Below, piece after piece: positions 25,029-33,871 of a stretch of DNA of 64,000 bases. The notes under the pieces are model-generated. The model was not told where the DNA came from. It saw only the letters and a program-made list of their open reading frames with translations, and ran no database searches. This DNA is from Salinisphaera aquimarina (GTDB lineage: Bacteria > Pseudomonadota > Gammaproteobacteria > Nevskiales > Salinisphaeraceae). The stretch is taken from the NCBI RefSeq assembly GCF_042643355.1, contig NZ_JBHRSS010000004.1:354543-418542 (forward strand), given 5' to 3'. The position numbers were made by a program, and so were the translations under genes. Position 1 is the first letter of the stretch, and each line of letters starts with the position of its first letter.

Positions 25029-26255
25029 CTACGTGCCGCTGCGACCGCTAGTCAGGCAGGCGATGACGCTGTAGTACTTGTCGTAATCATAGGCAATAAG
25101 CAGGTAATCGACCTGCGCATCCATCGCGTCCCGCACGCTCTGGCAGAAGCCGCGGTTGTAGGTGGCGCCCATGGTCAGGTCGTCGGTGACCAGCGTGCCG
25201 TCGAAGCCGAGGCGTTGGCGCAGGATCGAGTCGATGACTTTCGAGGACGTCGAGACGGGCCTGTCGGCATCGACCGCGTCGAGCACGACATGAGCGAGCA
25301 TGATCCATGCGTCGGTCTGCGCGGGCAGTGTCTCGAACGGCCGCCAGTCGCTGTTTTCGAGTGTCGCTGCGGGCGTCGGCAGATGGGCCGCGAAATGATG
25401 GGTATCGGCGGCGACGCGGCGCAAGCCGGGAAAGTGCTTGAGCACGGCCGTCACGCCCGCCTCTTGGAGCCCGCGAATATATGGTCTGGCGATCTGGAGG
25501 ACCATGTCCGGGTCGTCCGATATCGCGCGTTCTTCGATACGCGTGTTGAAGTCGAGCGTGCCGGGTTTTGCGTTCGGCTTGAGATCGACCACCGGGCTGA
25601 AGTTGACGGTGACGCCCAGCGACGCGAGCGCGGCGCCCTGCTCGCGCCCGTATTCTCGGGCCTCCTGTGCTGGGTTGGTGGCCGAAAGCACGGATGACAG
25701 GGCCGGCATGGACGGTAGCGGCGGCGACAATCGCGATACCAGGCCGCCCTCCTGGTCGGTCGCCACGATCAACGGCGGCCGGCCGACGTCGCGACGGATG
25801 CGCTGCAGCGCGGCGACCTGTGCCTTGATCTCGGCGCGGCTTTTCCCGACGACATTCCGGCTGCTGAGAAATACGCCGGCAATGCCGCTGCGCGCGAGCT
25901 GACGGACCACGGCGTAGTCGTCGAAGCCAACGATCAGGCGCTTATTGAGCGCAATTTCCGCTGGGCTCGGCGATGAAAGCAGGCGTCGCTGGAGCCGGTG
26001 GAACTGGAGGCTATCGACGAGCGTGAGAGTGGCGAGCAACACGCAGACGATCTGCAGCGTATTTCTCGAGAATTGTCGTGCCGCGCAGGCCGCGGTAATG
26101 AAACCAAGAGCGAGCAACGCACACAGCAGCAGCGGTTCGTAGTCGCGAACGAGCAGCAGATGCGGGTCGCGCAGGTTCCAGAACCAGATTAGACCGATCG
26201 TCGTAGCGACCGCGCTGAGCGCCAGGCCGGCGCGCCGAAGCCATCGTGCAATCAT
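25029..26255 (-). CDS. Membrane-anchored glycoside hydrolase family 3 protein (NagZ-like)
   Basis: A 408-residue protein with about three N-terminal membrane helices followed by a GH3 catalytic barrel. GH3/NagZ signatures are IVATDQEGGLVSRL, NFSPVVDLKP, KHFPG (here KHFPGLRRVAADTHH, the insert-containing His loop) and TLVTDDLTMGA with the nucleophilic Asp. NagZ enzymes release N-acetylglucosamine from muropeptides in the cytoplasm. The membrane anchor suggests instead a periplasm-facing beta-hexosaminidase. ATG 26255 (MIARWLRRAG) starts the first helix. Confidence 0.82.
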   Translation of the reverse strand: MIARWLRRAGLALSAVATTIGLIWFWNLRDPHLLLVRDYEPLLLCALLALGFITAACAARQFSRNTLQIVCVLLATLTLVDSLQFHRLQRRLLSSPSPAEIALNKRLIVGFDDYAVVRQLARSGIAGVFLSSRNVVGKSRAEIKAQVAALQRIRRDVGRPPLIVATDQEGGLVSRLSPPLPSMPALSSVLSATNPAQEAREYGREQGAALASLGVTVNFSPVVDLKPNAKPGTLDFNTRIEERAISDDPDMVLQIARPYIRGLQEAGVTAVLKHFPGLRRVAADTHHFAAHLPTPAATLENSDWRPFETLPAQTDAWIMLAHVVLDAVDADRPVSTSSKVIDSILRQRLGFDGTLVTDDLTMGATYNRGFCQSVRDAMDAQVDYLLIAYDYDKYYSVIACLTSGRSGT

Positions 26256-26713
26256 CGACCCTGCCCCTGTTTTTCTACGCCCTGCGACTCGCACCTTGCC
26301 GCAAAGGTGCGAACTCTTCCACAGGGTGTTCGCTCCGCCAGACTTGCAGCGCGTTACTGGCTATCGGCCCTTATGCTCGGTGTGACATCCATGCCGTCGG
26401 CGCGTCGATCGCTGTCATGTGCCCCGAGGCTACGGCTTCCGCACTCGGAGCTGTCGCGTCACCACCTTGGGCTTCTTGTTCGGAAGTTATTGAGAAGCCT
26501 TGGCAATCCACCACCTCGTCAACATTCGACCTGCACTGGACGACGGGCAGATCGAGCGCAACGCCTGCGTCGTGCGGTAAACATTATTTTTGGGCTAGGA
26601 CTCAACCCGGCCCGTCTCTGGGTCTCGGGCGCACTTCGATCGCGGCATGGACGTTTTTGCGCCGCGCGATCGCTAAAGGTATGTTGAATTACAGCCATCA
26701 GGGAGAGAAGGCC
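26256..26713. other. Intergenic region, no supported gene
   Basis: This is the divergent spacer between the GH3 and BCCT genes. The frame that stays open into the BCCT gene has no membrane-protein or family features before 26714. No palindrome or strong promoter was recognised. Confidence 0.5.
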
Positions 26714-28324
26714 ATGGAAGCCTTGGCGAGAAAGCTGGGACTGAAGACGGATCCGACTATCTTTTTTGTATCTGCGGGCATCATGGTGGTGTTTCTGATC
26801 GCCTTGTTGATCGCACCCGAACCCATCGGCGACGCCTTCGGCGCGGGCCGCGCCTGGATCGTGACCAACCTCGGCTGGTTCTTCATATTCGGGGTGACCA
26901 CGTGGGTGGCGTTCCTGCTGTGGGTCGCACTCAGCCGTTTCGGCACGATCCGTCTCGGCGGCAACGACGCCAAACCGGATTACGGCAACATCTCCTGGTT
27001 CACCATGCTCTTTGCCGGCGGCATCGGCACGGTGCTGATGTTCTGGGGCGTGGCCGAGCCGATCTCGCACTTTTCCACGCCGCCACGACCGGAAGTCGTG
27101 CCGTTCTCGCCAGAGGCCGCGGACGATGCGATGGGCTTCGCCATCTATCACCTGGGCCTGCACACCTGGGCGATCTTCACCCTGCCCGGTCTGGCATTTG
27201 CCTATTTCATCTATCGTTATGATCTGCCGATGCGTTTCAGTTCGGTGTTCTATTCGCTGATCGGCGACCGTATCTATGGGCCGGTGGGCAAGACGCTCGA
27301 CGTGTTCGCCATTCTCGGCACCCTGTTCGGCGTCGCCGTATCGATCGGACTGGGCACCCAGCAGATCAATGCCGGCCTGACCGAGCTGCTCGGTGTGTCC
27401 GATTCGGTGACCACCAAGGTCATCATCATCGCGGTGCTCACCACCGTGGCGGTGGCCTCGATCACGGCCGGTCTTGACGCCGGCGTCAAGCTGCTGTCGA
27501 ACATCAATATCGGCATGGCCGTCGCCCTTATGCTGTTCGTGCTGGTCACCGGCTCGACCGTGTTCCTGCTGCGCTCGATCATCGAGACCTTCGGCATTTA
27601 TATCTCCAATATCGTGCCGATGGCGTTCTGGAACGACGCGCTGGCCGAGTACACACACGAGGAAGGCGGCTGGGGCTGGCAAGGCAGCTGGACCGTGTTC
27701 TACTGGGCCTGGACGGTAACCTGGTCGCCGTTCATCGGCATTTTCGTGGCCCGTATCTCGCGCGGCCGCACGATTCGCGAATTCGTGCTCGGCGTGTTGT
27801 TCGCGCCGTCGATATTTACCCTGATCTGGTTCGCCATCTTCGGCTGGTCCGCCATGCAGATCGACGGCATCGGCGAGGAAGCCCGGGCCGCGCTCGGCGC
27901 CCAGGCCGGCCAATTATCGGCCGCGGTTGCCGATAGCGTGCCGCTGGCCATGTTCGCATTCTTCGAGCACTTCCCGTTCGCGACCCTGATCAAGGGGCTG
28001 GCGGTAGTGATCGTGGCGATCTTCTTCGCCACCTCATCCGACTCGGCGTCGCTGGTCGTGGATATGCTCTGTACGGGCGAGGCGGATCCCGGCCCCGTGC
28101 ACCAGCGCATGTTCTGGGGCATTTCGGAGGGCGTGCTGGCAGCCATGCTGATCGTGCTTGCCGGCGAAGCCGGACTGACCGCCCTGCAACAGGTCATCAC
28201 CGTGGTCGGCCTGCCGATGTTCATCCTGGTATTCGGGATGATGTTTGCGCTCATGCGCGGACTGGCGCAGGAAGACCTCAGCAACGTCGCCGTGGGCAAG
28301 CCGCCGCGGGCGGATCAGCTCTAG
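26714..28324 (+). CDS. BCCT-family betaine/choline/carnitine-type transporter
   Basis: A 536-residue, 12-helix inner-membrane symporter. BCCT signatures are the helix-4 glycine stretch IGLGTQQINAGL, and FYWAWTVTWSPFIGIFVAR followed by ISRGRTIREF. The aromatic Trp cluster would form the trimethylammonium box. Import is usually driven by Na+ or H+ and serves osmoprotection or carbon supply. A short C-terminal tail argues against a BetP-type osmosensor. An AGAGAAGG-type site precedes the ATG. A hairpin follows the stop. Confidence 0.92.
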   Translation: MEALARKLGLKTDPTIFFVSAGIMVVFLIALLIAPEPIGDAFGAGRAWIVTNLGWFFIFGVTTWVAFLLWVALSRFGTIRLGGNDAKPDYGNISWFTMLFAGGIGTVLMFWGVAEPISHFSTPPRPEVVPFSPEAADDAMGFAIYHLGLHTWAIFTLPGLAFAYFIYRYDLPMRFSSVFYSLIGDRIYGPVGKTLDVFAILGTLFGVAVSIGLGTQQINAGLTELLGVSDSVTTKVIIIAVLTTVAVASITAGLDAGVKLLSNINIGMAVALMLFVLVTGSTVFLLRSIIETFGIYISNIVPMAFWNDALAEYTHEEGGWGWQGSWTVFYWAWTVTWSPFIGIFVARISRGRTIREFVLGVLFAPSIFTLIWFAIFGWSAMQIDGIGEEARAALGAQAGQLSAAVADSVPLAMFAFFEHFPFATLIKGLAVVIVAIFFATSSDSASLVVDMLCTGEADPGPVHQRMFWGISEGVLAAMLIVLAGEAGLTALQQVITVVGLPMFILVFGMMFALMRGLAQEDLSNVAVGKPPRADQL

Positions 28325-28333
28325 AAAGCCCGA

Positions 28334-28363
28334 GGCGCAGGCAGCCAACGTGCTGCCTGCGCC
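28334..28363 (+). terminator. Terminator-like hairpin after the BCCT gene
   Basis: GGCGCAGGCAGC and GCTGCCTGCGCC form a perfect 12-bp stem with a 6-nt loop, 10 nt after the stop. No T-run follows, so it may protect the 3' end rather than terminate by itself. Confidence 0.6.
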
Positions 28364-28615
28364 CTGCCCGGCATGGCGTCGTTACAGCGCGGACTATAGC
28401 GGCCTTGCAGCGAGCGCTCGTTTCCGGGTTGCCCGATCCGGGGTGCGCAGCAAGAACGCGTTCGCCGCTCCCGGCACCCGCGTAATCCACATTGCCGTCG
28501 CCTGTGGTGCTAACTTCGATTGTGGGCCTTGCGCTCGCTGGCCTGGAAGGCTACGCCTGCAGCCATTGCCCGTCATCGATATTGCTGCGATTCACCACGG
28601 CCAGGAAACATATCC

Positions 28616-29887
28616 ATGAAACCCGAAACCATTGCCCTGCATGCCGGCTATACCCCCGACGAACAGCACGCCGTGGCCGTGCCGATCCACCAGACCACGT
28701 CGTACGCGTTCGACGATGCCCAGCACGCCGCGGATCTGTTCGATCTGAAGGTACAGGGCAATATCTACAGCCGGATAATGAATCCAACCTGTGCGGTGCT
28801 GGAGCAGCGTATCGCCGCACTCGAAGGCGGCGTGGGCGCGCTGGCGATGGCCTCCGGCATGGCGGCGATCACCGCCGCGGTCCAGACGATCACCGAGGCC
28901 GGCGACAATCTGGTGTCGATCAGCGAACTCTATGGCGGCACCTACAACCTGTTCGCGCATACGCTGCCGCGCCAGGGCATTGAAGTGCGTTTCGCCGACC
29001 AGACCGATCTCGAGGGCATGGCCAAGCTGATCGATGCCCGCACCAAGGCGATCTACTGCGAGTCGATCGGCAACCCGTCGGGCAACGTGGCGGACTTGGA
29101 ACAGCTGGCGAGAATTGCCCACGACCACGGCGTGCCGCTGATCGTGGACAATACCGTGCCCTCGCCCACGCTGCTGCGCCCGATCGAACACGGGGCCGAT
29201 ATCGTGGTGCATGCGGCGACCAAGTATATCGGCGGTCACGGCACGACGATCGGCGGCGTGATCGTGGATTCGGGACGTTTTCCCTGGCTGGAACACGCCG
29301 AGCGCTTTGCCCTGCTCACCGAGCCGGATCCGTCCTACCACGGCGTGAACTACGCGAAGGACGTCGGCGAGGCTGCGTTCATCACCCGTGCGCGGGTGGT
29401 GCCACTGCGCAACATGGGCGGCGCGATGAGCCCGTTCAACGCCTGGCTGTTCCTGCAGGGGCTGGAGACATTGGCGCTGCGCATGGAGCGCGTCTGCGAG
29501 AACACACAGCGTGTGGCCCAATACCTGGAAGCGCACGAGCGTGTGAGCTGGGTAAGCTACGCGGGCCTGGCCAGCCACCGCGACCACGCCCTGGCGCAGC
29601 GCTATATGGGCGGCAAGGCATCGGGCATCCTGAGCTTCGGTATTCATGGCGGGCTGGAGGCCGGTGTGCAGTTCTACGATGCGCTCAAGCTGTTTATCCG
29701 ACTGGTGAATATCGGTGATGCGAAAAGCTGCGCGTCGATGCCGGCCGCGACCACCCACCGCCAGCTCAACGAAGCAGAGCTGCAGAGCGCCGGCGTGACG
29801 CCTGACATGGTCCGCCTGTCACTGGGCATCGAGCATATCGACGATCTGATCGCGGACCTGGAACAGGCGCTGGCCGCGACCGGGTGA
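28616..29887 (+). CDS. metY: O-acetylhomoserine sulfhydrylase (MetY-type PLP enzyme)
   Basis: A 423-residue fold-type I PLP enzyme of the Cys/Met metabolism family. The PLP lysine is K203 in HAATKYIGGHGT. YSRIMNPT, MASGMAAI and ESIGNPSGN contact the cofactor. The length and the long DPSYHGVNY...FITRAR insertion fit MetY (O-acetylhomoserine plus sulfide to homocysteine), and IGDAKSCASMPAATTHRQL is the typical C-terminal arm. Methionine gamma-lyase is a less likely alternative. AGGA lies 8 nt before the ATG. No riboswitch was recognised upstream. Confidence 0.88.
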   Translation: MKPETIALHAGYTPDEQHAVAVPIHQTTSYAFDDAQHAADLFDLKVQGNIYSRIMNPTCAVLEQRIAALEGGVGALAMASGMAAITAAVQTITEAGDNLVSISELYGGTYNLFAHTLPRQGIEVRFADQTDLEGMAKLIDARTKAIYCESIGNPSGNVADLEQLARIAHDHGVPLIVDNTVPSPTLLRPIEHGADIVVHAATKYIGGHGTTIGGVIVDSGRFPWLEHAERFALLTEPDPSYHGVNYAKDVGEAAFITRARVVPLRNMGGAMSPFNAWLFLQGLETLALRMERVCENTQRVAQYLEAHERVSWVSYAGLASHRDHALAQRYMGGKASGILSFGIHGGLEAGVQFYDALKLFIRLVNIGDAKSCASMPAATTHRQLNEAELQSAGVTPDMVRLSLGIEHIDDLIADLEQALAATG

Positions 29888-30088
29888 GGTAAAAACATCC
29901 GAGCCCTTGCACGGCGCGGCGTGGCAGCGGACGACACGTGCAGGCGACCCCGGGCCAATCAGGGCCAGGCGCAGCGGCTGCCGTCGCCGCCCGGACCCGT
30001 TCCCGCAGGCCGACATAGCCGCGACCGCGGGCGCGCGCTGGAGAAGACTCCTGTCCGATGTTTGGAGTGTCGCCCGTGGCGTGGGCGC

Positions 30089-30805
30089 TCAGCCGGGGTC
30101 GATCAGGCCCAGGCCCATTGCATTCACCACGGCCTGGGGCTTGGATGTCGCATTGAGTTTTTTCGAGGCGTTGGCGATATGAAAATCCACGGTTCGCTTC
30201 GACAGGCCCAGCAGTTCGGCGATATTGGCCGCTGTGCGCCCTTCGGCCGTGCGAAGGAGCATTTCCCGCTCACGGTTGGAAAGCCTGATATCCAGGCCGG
30301 AAAGCGATTGCGCGTCCAGCAGGTAATCGAAACGGGCATGAATGGTCGATGCAGCCCAGGTGACGGGTAGCCGAAGCCGGTTCAGTTCGGCGTCGGATAC
30401 GACGTCGTTGCAGCGCGCCAGCGAGAGCAGCGCGTAGGATCCATGCCGCGCCCACGAGGATTTGGCCATGCCGTGGGGAAAGCCGACGTCCTGAATATCG
30501 CTCCAGAGCTCGCCCGCCGAGGCGAACATCTCGGACGACCAGCGCATGACATCCGTGGTTTTTGCCCCGTTGATGATGGCAGGGTCCTGTTCGAGATAAC
30601 TCTGTCGGTGGTAGTGATCCATCCAGCCCGCGGGATAGCGATCGAATATCAAGACCGCGGGATTGGCGACCGGCACCGGTTTTCTGGCAAAGAACGAGAA
30701 ATGGTCGAACCCAAGAGTGGGTACCAGCACGTCGATCACGCCCAGGAGTTCGTCAATACTTTGAGCTGCATCGACAGATTCGAGGAATAACTTTGGATCT
30801 TTCAC
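30089..30805 (-). CDS. LuxR-type quorum-sensing regulator (solo)
   Basis: A 238-residue regulator with an N-terminal autoinducer-binding domain (W61, Y65, D74 and P75 in GWMDHYHRQSYLEQDP match the conserved acyl-homoserine-lactone pocket residues) and a C-terminal LuxR HTH (LSNREREMLLRTAEGRTAAN, IAELLGLSKRTVDFHIANAS). It starts with GTG at 30805 behind AGGGGG. No luxI-like synthase is in the window, so it may sense a signal made elsewhere or by other cells. It is convergent with metY. A lux-box-like site lies about 255 nt upstream. Confidence 0.88.
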   Translation of the reverse strand: MKDPKLFLESVDAAQSIDELLGVIDVLVPTLGFDHFSFFARKPVPVANPAVLIFDRYPAGWMDHYHRQSYLEQDPAIINGAKTTDVMRWSSEMFASAGELWSDIQDVGFPHGMAKSSWARHGSYALLSLARCNDVVSDAELNRLRLPVTWAASTIHARFDYLLDAQSLSGLDIRLSNREREMLLRTAEGRTAANIAELLGLSKRTVDFHIANASKKLNATSKPQAVVNAMGLGLIDPG

Positions 30806-31061
30806 ATTTTGCCCCCTACGCGAAGCCGCGCCGGTTGATTTTATCTATTCAACAGCGGTGATTACAGGGCGCTGATTCACGCGGTCCTCAGCTACCGGAT
30901 GTCGCGCCCGTCTATCGGCTGGCAATTCCCGGCTCGTGGCCGCGGCGCAGGCACGAGCCAGAATGCCCTCGCAGTGCGCTCTGTCGTGGCTGCGGCGAAA
31001 GTATTAACAGAAAATTATTTTGCATAAAGATCAGCTAGATGCGATCTATCCGAGTCGCGAT

Positions 31062-31077
31062 CTGTCAACTATAACAG
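31062..31077. promoter_or_regulatory. Lux-box-like site
   Basis: CTG-N10-CAG, within ATCTGTCAACTATAACAGTT, matches the core spacing of LuxR/LasR boxes. It lies in the 371-bp AT-richer gap between the divergent luxR-type gene and the gene at 31177; nothing else was recognised in that gap. Chance occurrence of so short a core is possible. Confidence 0.4.
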
Positions 31078-31176
31078 TTACTTTGGGCGGCCGAATCGGT
31101 GCATATAGCAGGCTCGGGCGCGGCGATTCGGAGTGCCGTGAACTGGCATCAGATGGGACGACGGTAAGGCGAATCG

Positions 31177-32007
31177 GTGACGAGTTCAGCAACCATGCAC
31201 GGCACACTGCCACCCTTGAACGCTGTGCCGAGACAGACGATCGCGCTTGCGCCCAGCAAGAGTGCCGCATGCGGCAAAGATACTGCCAAGCACCGGGCAA
31301 GTCGCCTGGCACGCCTCTATCTGGATACGCCGGCACCCGACCACGCGCCGGTAACCGAGCGGGCGATACCAGAAGAGCCCAGGCCCGAGCCACCCGTATC
31401 GAGCGTTCACCCGTTCCGCTGGCTTAGTCCCCGAGCCTGGCGGATTCGGCGTGCACGCGAGCGCGCTCAAAGGGATTCCTACAACAAGGCCCTTGCGCAA
31501 TGGCGCGCGGAGCGACGAGCGCATGCTGCCGTCGAGAACTGCCTGAGTGCGGCAATCACGGTTGCGGCGCGTGGCGATGTGTTCGCCATGGAGTATGCGC
31601 TGGAGGTGGCATTGACCGCGATCGACTGGCCCGGCCGAGCGGACGTCGATTGCGATATAGTGGACCCGTCGACGCTGCTGATGGACGTGACGCTGTCTTC
31701 GGACGCGTTGACCGACTATCCGCCTGCAAAAGCCCCAGCGGCGCTGCGTCTCGTCAAGGGCTCGAATAACCAGTCCGAAGACTTCGCCGACAGGTCCGGC
31801 CACGTGGCGAGCGCCGCGTTTCGTCTGCTGGGCGAAGCGTTTCATCATCTGCCGACGTTGGAAACCGTGGAGATGACGATCTGTGCCCGGCCAGGCCGAC
31901 AGGCCACGCCGATACGCCCGCCTCCTCCGGCACCAATGGCACTGCAGATCGGCCGCACACATTTTGCTGGGCTCTACGACGCCAACCTGGGCGGTATCAA
32001 GGACTAA
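31177..32007 (+). CDS. Hypothetical protein, possibly 3'-shortened DUF4236-associated type
   Basis: A 276-residue protein without signal peptide. A disordered Pro/Arg-rich N-terminus is followed by a basic helix (RRARERAQRDSYNKALAQWR), then a domain with ARGDVFAMEYALEVALTAID, TLLMDVTLSSDALTDYP, FRLLGEAFHHLPTLETVEM. This order recalls C-terminal regions of DUF4236-type proteins, which usually continue another 40 or so residues; here the frame stops after GLYDANLGGIKD. It might be a truncated copy. The start codon is uncertain. A lux-box-like motif lies about 100 nt upstream. Confidence 0.5.
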   Translation: MTSSATMHGTLPPLNAVPRQTIALAPSKSAACGKDTAKHRASRLARLYLDTPAPDHAPVTERAIPEEPRPEPPVSSVHPFRWLSPRAWRIRRARERAQRDSYNKALAQWRAERRAHAAVENCLSAAITVAARGDVFAMEYALEVALTAIDWPGRADVDCDIVDPSTLLMDVTLSSDALTDYPPAKAPAALRLVKGSNNQSEDFADRSGHVASAAFRLLGEAFHHLPTLETVEMTICARPGRQATPIRPPPPAPMALQIGRTHFAGLYDANLGGIKD

Positions 32008-32481
32008 CAGGCTGGGGATCACGGATGCCGCCGAGTCGTCGGATTTGCCGCTCTTCGTCGGGCCACTTTCATCGGTGGCGCAGGACGGCCGCTAGCACCT
32101 CGATCTCGAGACTTTCGGCGCCGAGCACGTAATTATCGATCGTCCACCATCGGATCTCGTCCAGTCATAAGAGGTCAAGCTCGTATTGCTCGAAAGCGGC
32201 ACGACTCGTGCTTTGCTTATTCTAGAAACCATCCGCGATCGAAACGGTAGTCATCGGCACAGCGCGGCGTATTTTCACCGAATCGCGATCGCTGTCGGCG
32301 GATGCAGCCGCGCCCGGTTCTACGGCCGCAAGCGCTCACGCTTTTCTGGCAAGTCAGCACGTGGAATCTTGCTGTTGGTAACCAGTATATGGAATAGACA
32401 ACCCCTGGTCGTTCGGGGTATATCAATCAATACAGTTTTGACTTTTGACGTCCATTGACGCCAATCATCTGGAGTACCTGT
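32008..32481. other. Intergenic region upstream of the DAACS symporter gene
   Basis: No supported gene. The last 100 bases are AT-richer (TATGGAATAG, TCAATACAGTTTTGACTTTTG) and probably carry the symporter promoter. TTGACT near 32443 is too close to the start to be a -35. No palindrome was recognised. Confidence 0.45.
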
Positions 32482-33789
32482 ATGACACTAACAACTAAAG
32501 TACTTCTCGGCATGGGACTCGGTATTGTCGTCGGATTGGGGATCAATCTTCTCGGTCTGAACGCCGACGGGTCCTTCGTCAATACCTTTCTCACCAACGG
32601 TGTGTTTGGCGTCGTCGGCAAGATGTTCGTCAATGCGTTGAAGATGCTCGTGGTGCCACTGGTTCTGCTGTCGCTGATTGCCGGTGTCTGCGGCATCGGG
32701 GACATTCGTCTGCTGGGGCGTATCGGCAGCAAGTCTTTCGTGCTCTATCTCCTGACCACCGCGATTGCAATTGCGGTGGCGATTACCGGAGCGGCACTGA
32801 CGGGCATCGGGTCGGGCATGGATATCAAATCAGCGGCCGAGTTCTCCGGGGCCGATGCGCCGCCGCTGGCCGACGTACTGGTCAACATTGTGCCGTCGAA
32901 CCCGATCAATGCGATGGCAGAAGGGGAAATGCTGTCGATCATCTTCTTTTCCATCCTCGTCGGAATCAGCCTGCTGATGGTCGGCAGCCGGGCCAAGAGC
33001 CTGATCGACGGCGTGGAAACCGCGAATGAAGTGATGATGAAGATGGTCGGGATCATCATGGCGCTCGCGCCTTATGCGGTGTTCTGCCTGCTCGCGAAGG
33101 CCATGGCGAATCTCGGGCTGGATCTGTTCGTGCAGCTCGTCGGCTATGTGCTGGTGCTGATCGCGATCCTGCTGTTCCATCTGTTCGTGGTACTGCAAGT
33201 GCTACTGAAGGTCTTTTCCGGCCTGAGCCCGATCACGTTTCTTCAGAAGATGCGCAACGTCCAGGTGTTCGCATTCAGCACGTCCAGCTCGAACGCCACC
33301 ATTCCCGTCACCCTGCGCACCGTGGTGCAGCGGCTCGGCGTGGATCGCTCGGTGGCCTCGTTCACCGTCCCCTTCGGCGCGACCATCAACATGGACGGCA
33401 CTGCGATCATGCAGGGCGTCGCGACGGTGTTCATCGCCAATATCTACGGTGTCGACCTGGGCATCGGCGGCTACCTGACCGTCATCCTGATGTCGGTACT
33501 GGCGTCCATCGGCACCGCGGGCGTGCCAGGCGTCGGGCTGATCATGTTGTCGATGGTGTTCTCGCAGGTCGGCCTGCCACTGGAAGGTATCGGCCTCATC
33601 CTCGGCGTGGACCGCCTGCTCGACATGATTCGAACCGCTGTCAACGTCTCCGGCGATGCCGCGGTGAGCTGCATCGTGGCGAAGAGCGAAGGGAAGATGG
33701 ACATCGATGTCTATAAGGACCCGAACGCCGGCCTGGAGGGCGATCTCGATGAGGTCGAGGTGCAGACGAATGCGCAGCCCGCGACCTGA
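32482..33789 (+). CDS. Dicarboxylate/amino acid:cation symporter (DAACS, GltP/DctA type)
   Basis: A 435-residue symporter with about eight membrane helices and two re-entrant hairpins. Signatures are the serine-rich hairpin FAFSTSSSNATIPVTL, the NMDGTA motif (FGATINMDGTAIMQGV), the second hairpin ASIGTAGVPGVGLIMLS, and DRLLDMIRTAVNVSGD. The family imports glutamate, aspartate or C4-dicarboxylates with Na+ or H+. GGAG lies 9 nt before the ATG. The next gene, an amino-acid-binding-type periplasmic protein, follows after 82 nt in the same direction, and the two probably share a substrate. Confidence 0.9.
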   Translation: MTLTTKVLLGMGLGIVVGLGINLLGLNADGSFVNTFLTNGVFGVVGKMFVNALKMLVVPLVLLSLIAGVCGIGDIRLLGRIGSKSFVLYLLTTAIAIAVAITGAALTGIGSGMDIKSAAEFSGADAPPLADVLVNIVPSNPINAMAEGEMLSIIFFSILVGISLLMVGSRAKSLIDGVETANEVMMKMVGIIMALAPYAVFCLLAKAMANLGLDLFVQLVGYVLVLIAILLFHLFVVLQVLLKVFSGLSPITFLQKMRNVQVFAFSTSSSNATIPVTLRTVVQRLGVDRSVASFTVPFGATINMDGTAIMQGVATVFIANIYGVDLGIGGYLTVILMSVLASIGTAGVPGVGLIMLSMVFSQVGLPLEGIGLILGVDRLLDMIRTAVNVSGDAAVSCIVAKSEGKMDIDVYKDPNAGLEGDLDEVEVQTNAQPAT

Positions 33790-33871
33790 TCTAGAAGCGG
33801 CTGCAGATCACTGTCGGTTATCCATGGCCCGTATTCGCCGGCCAGCGGTTCGAACGGTTCGAGAGGGAGCT

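Noticed and set aside
26519..27913. Minus-strand open frame of about 460 codons opposite the BCCT gene
   Set aside because: His/Gln/Asp-rich composition typical of antisense frames; no domain, and the BCCT gene explains the region.
28364..28615. Possible SAM or other riboswitch before metY
   Set aside because: No conserved riboswitch core or consistent stem set could be recognised.
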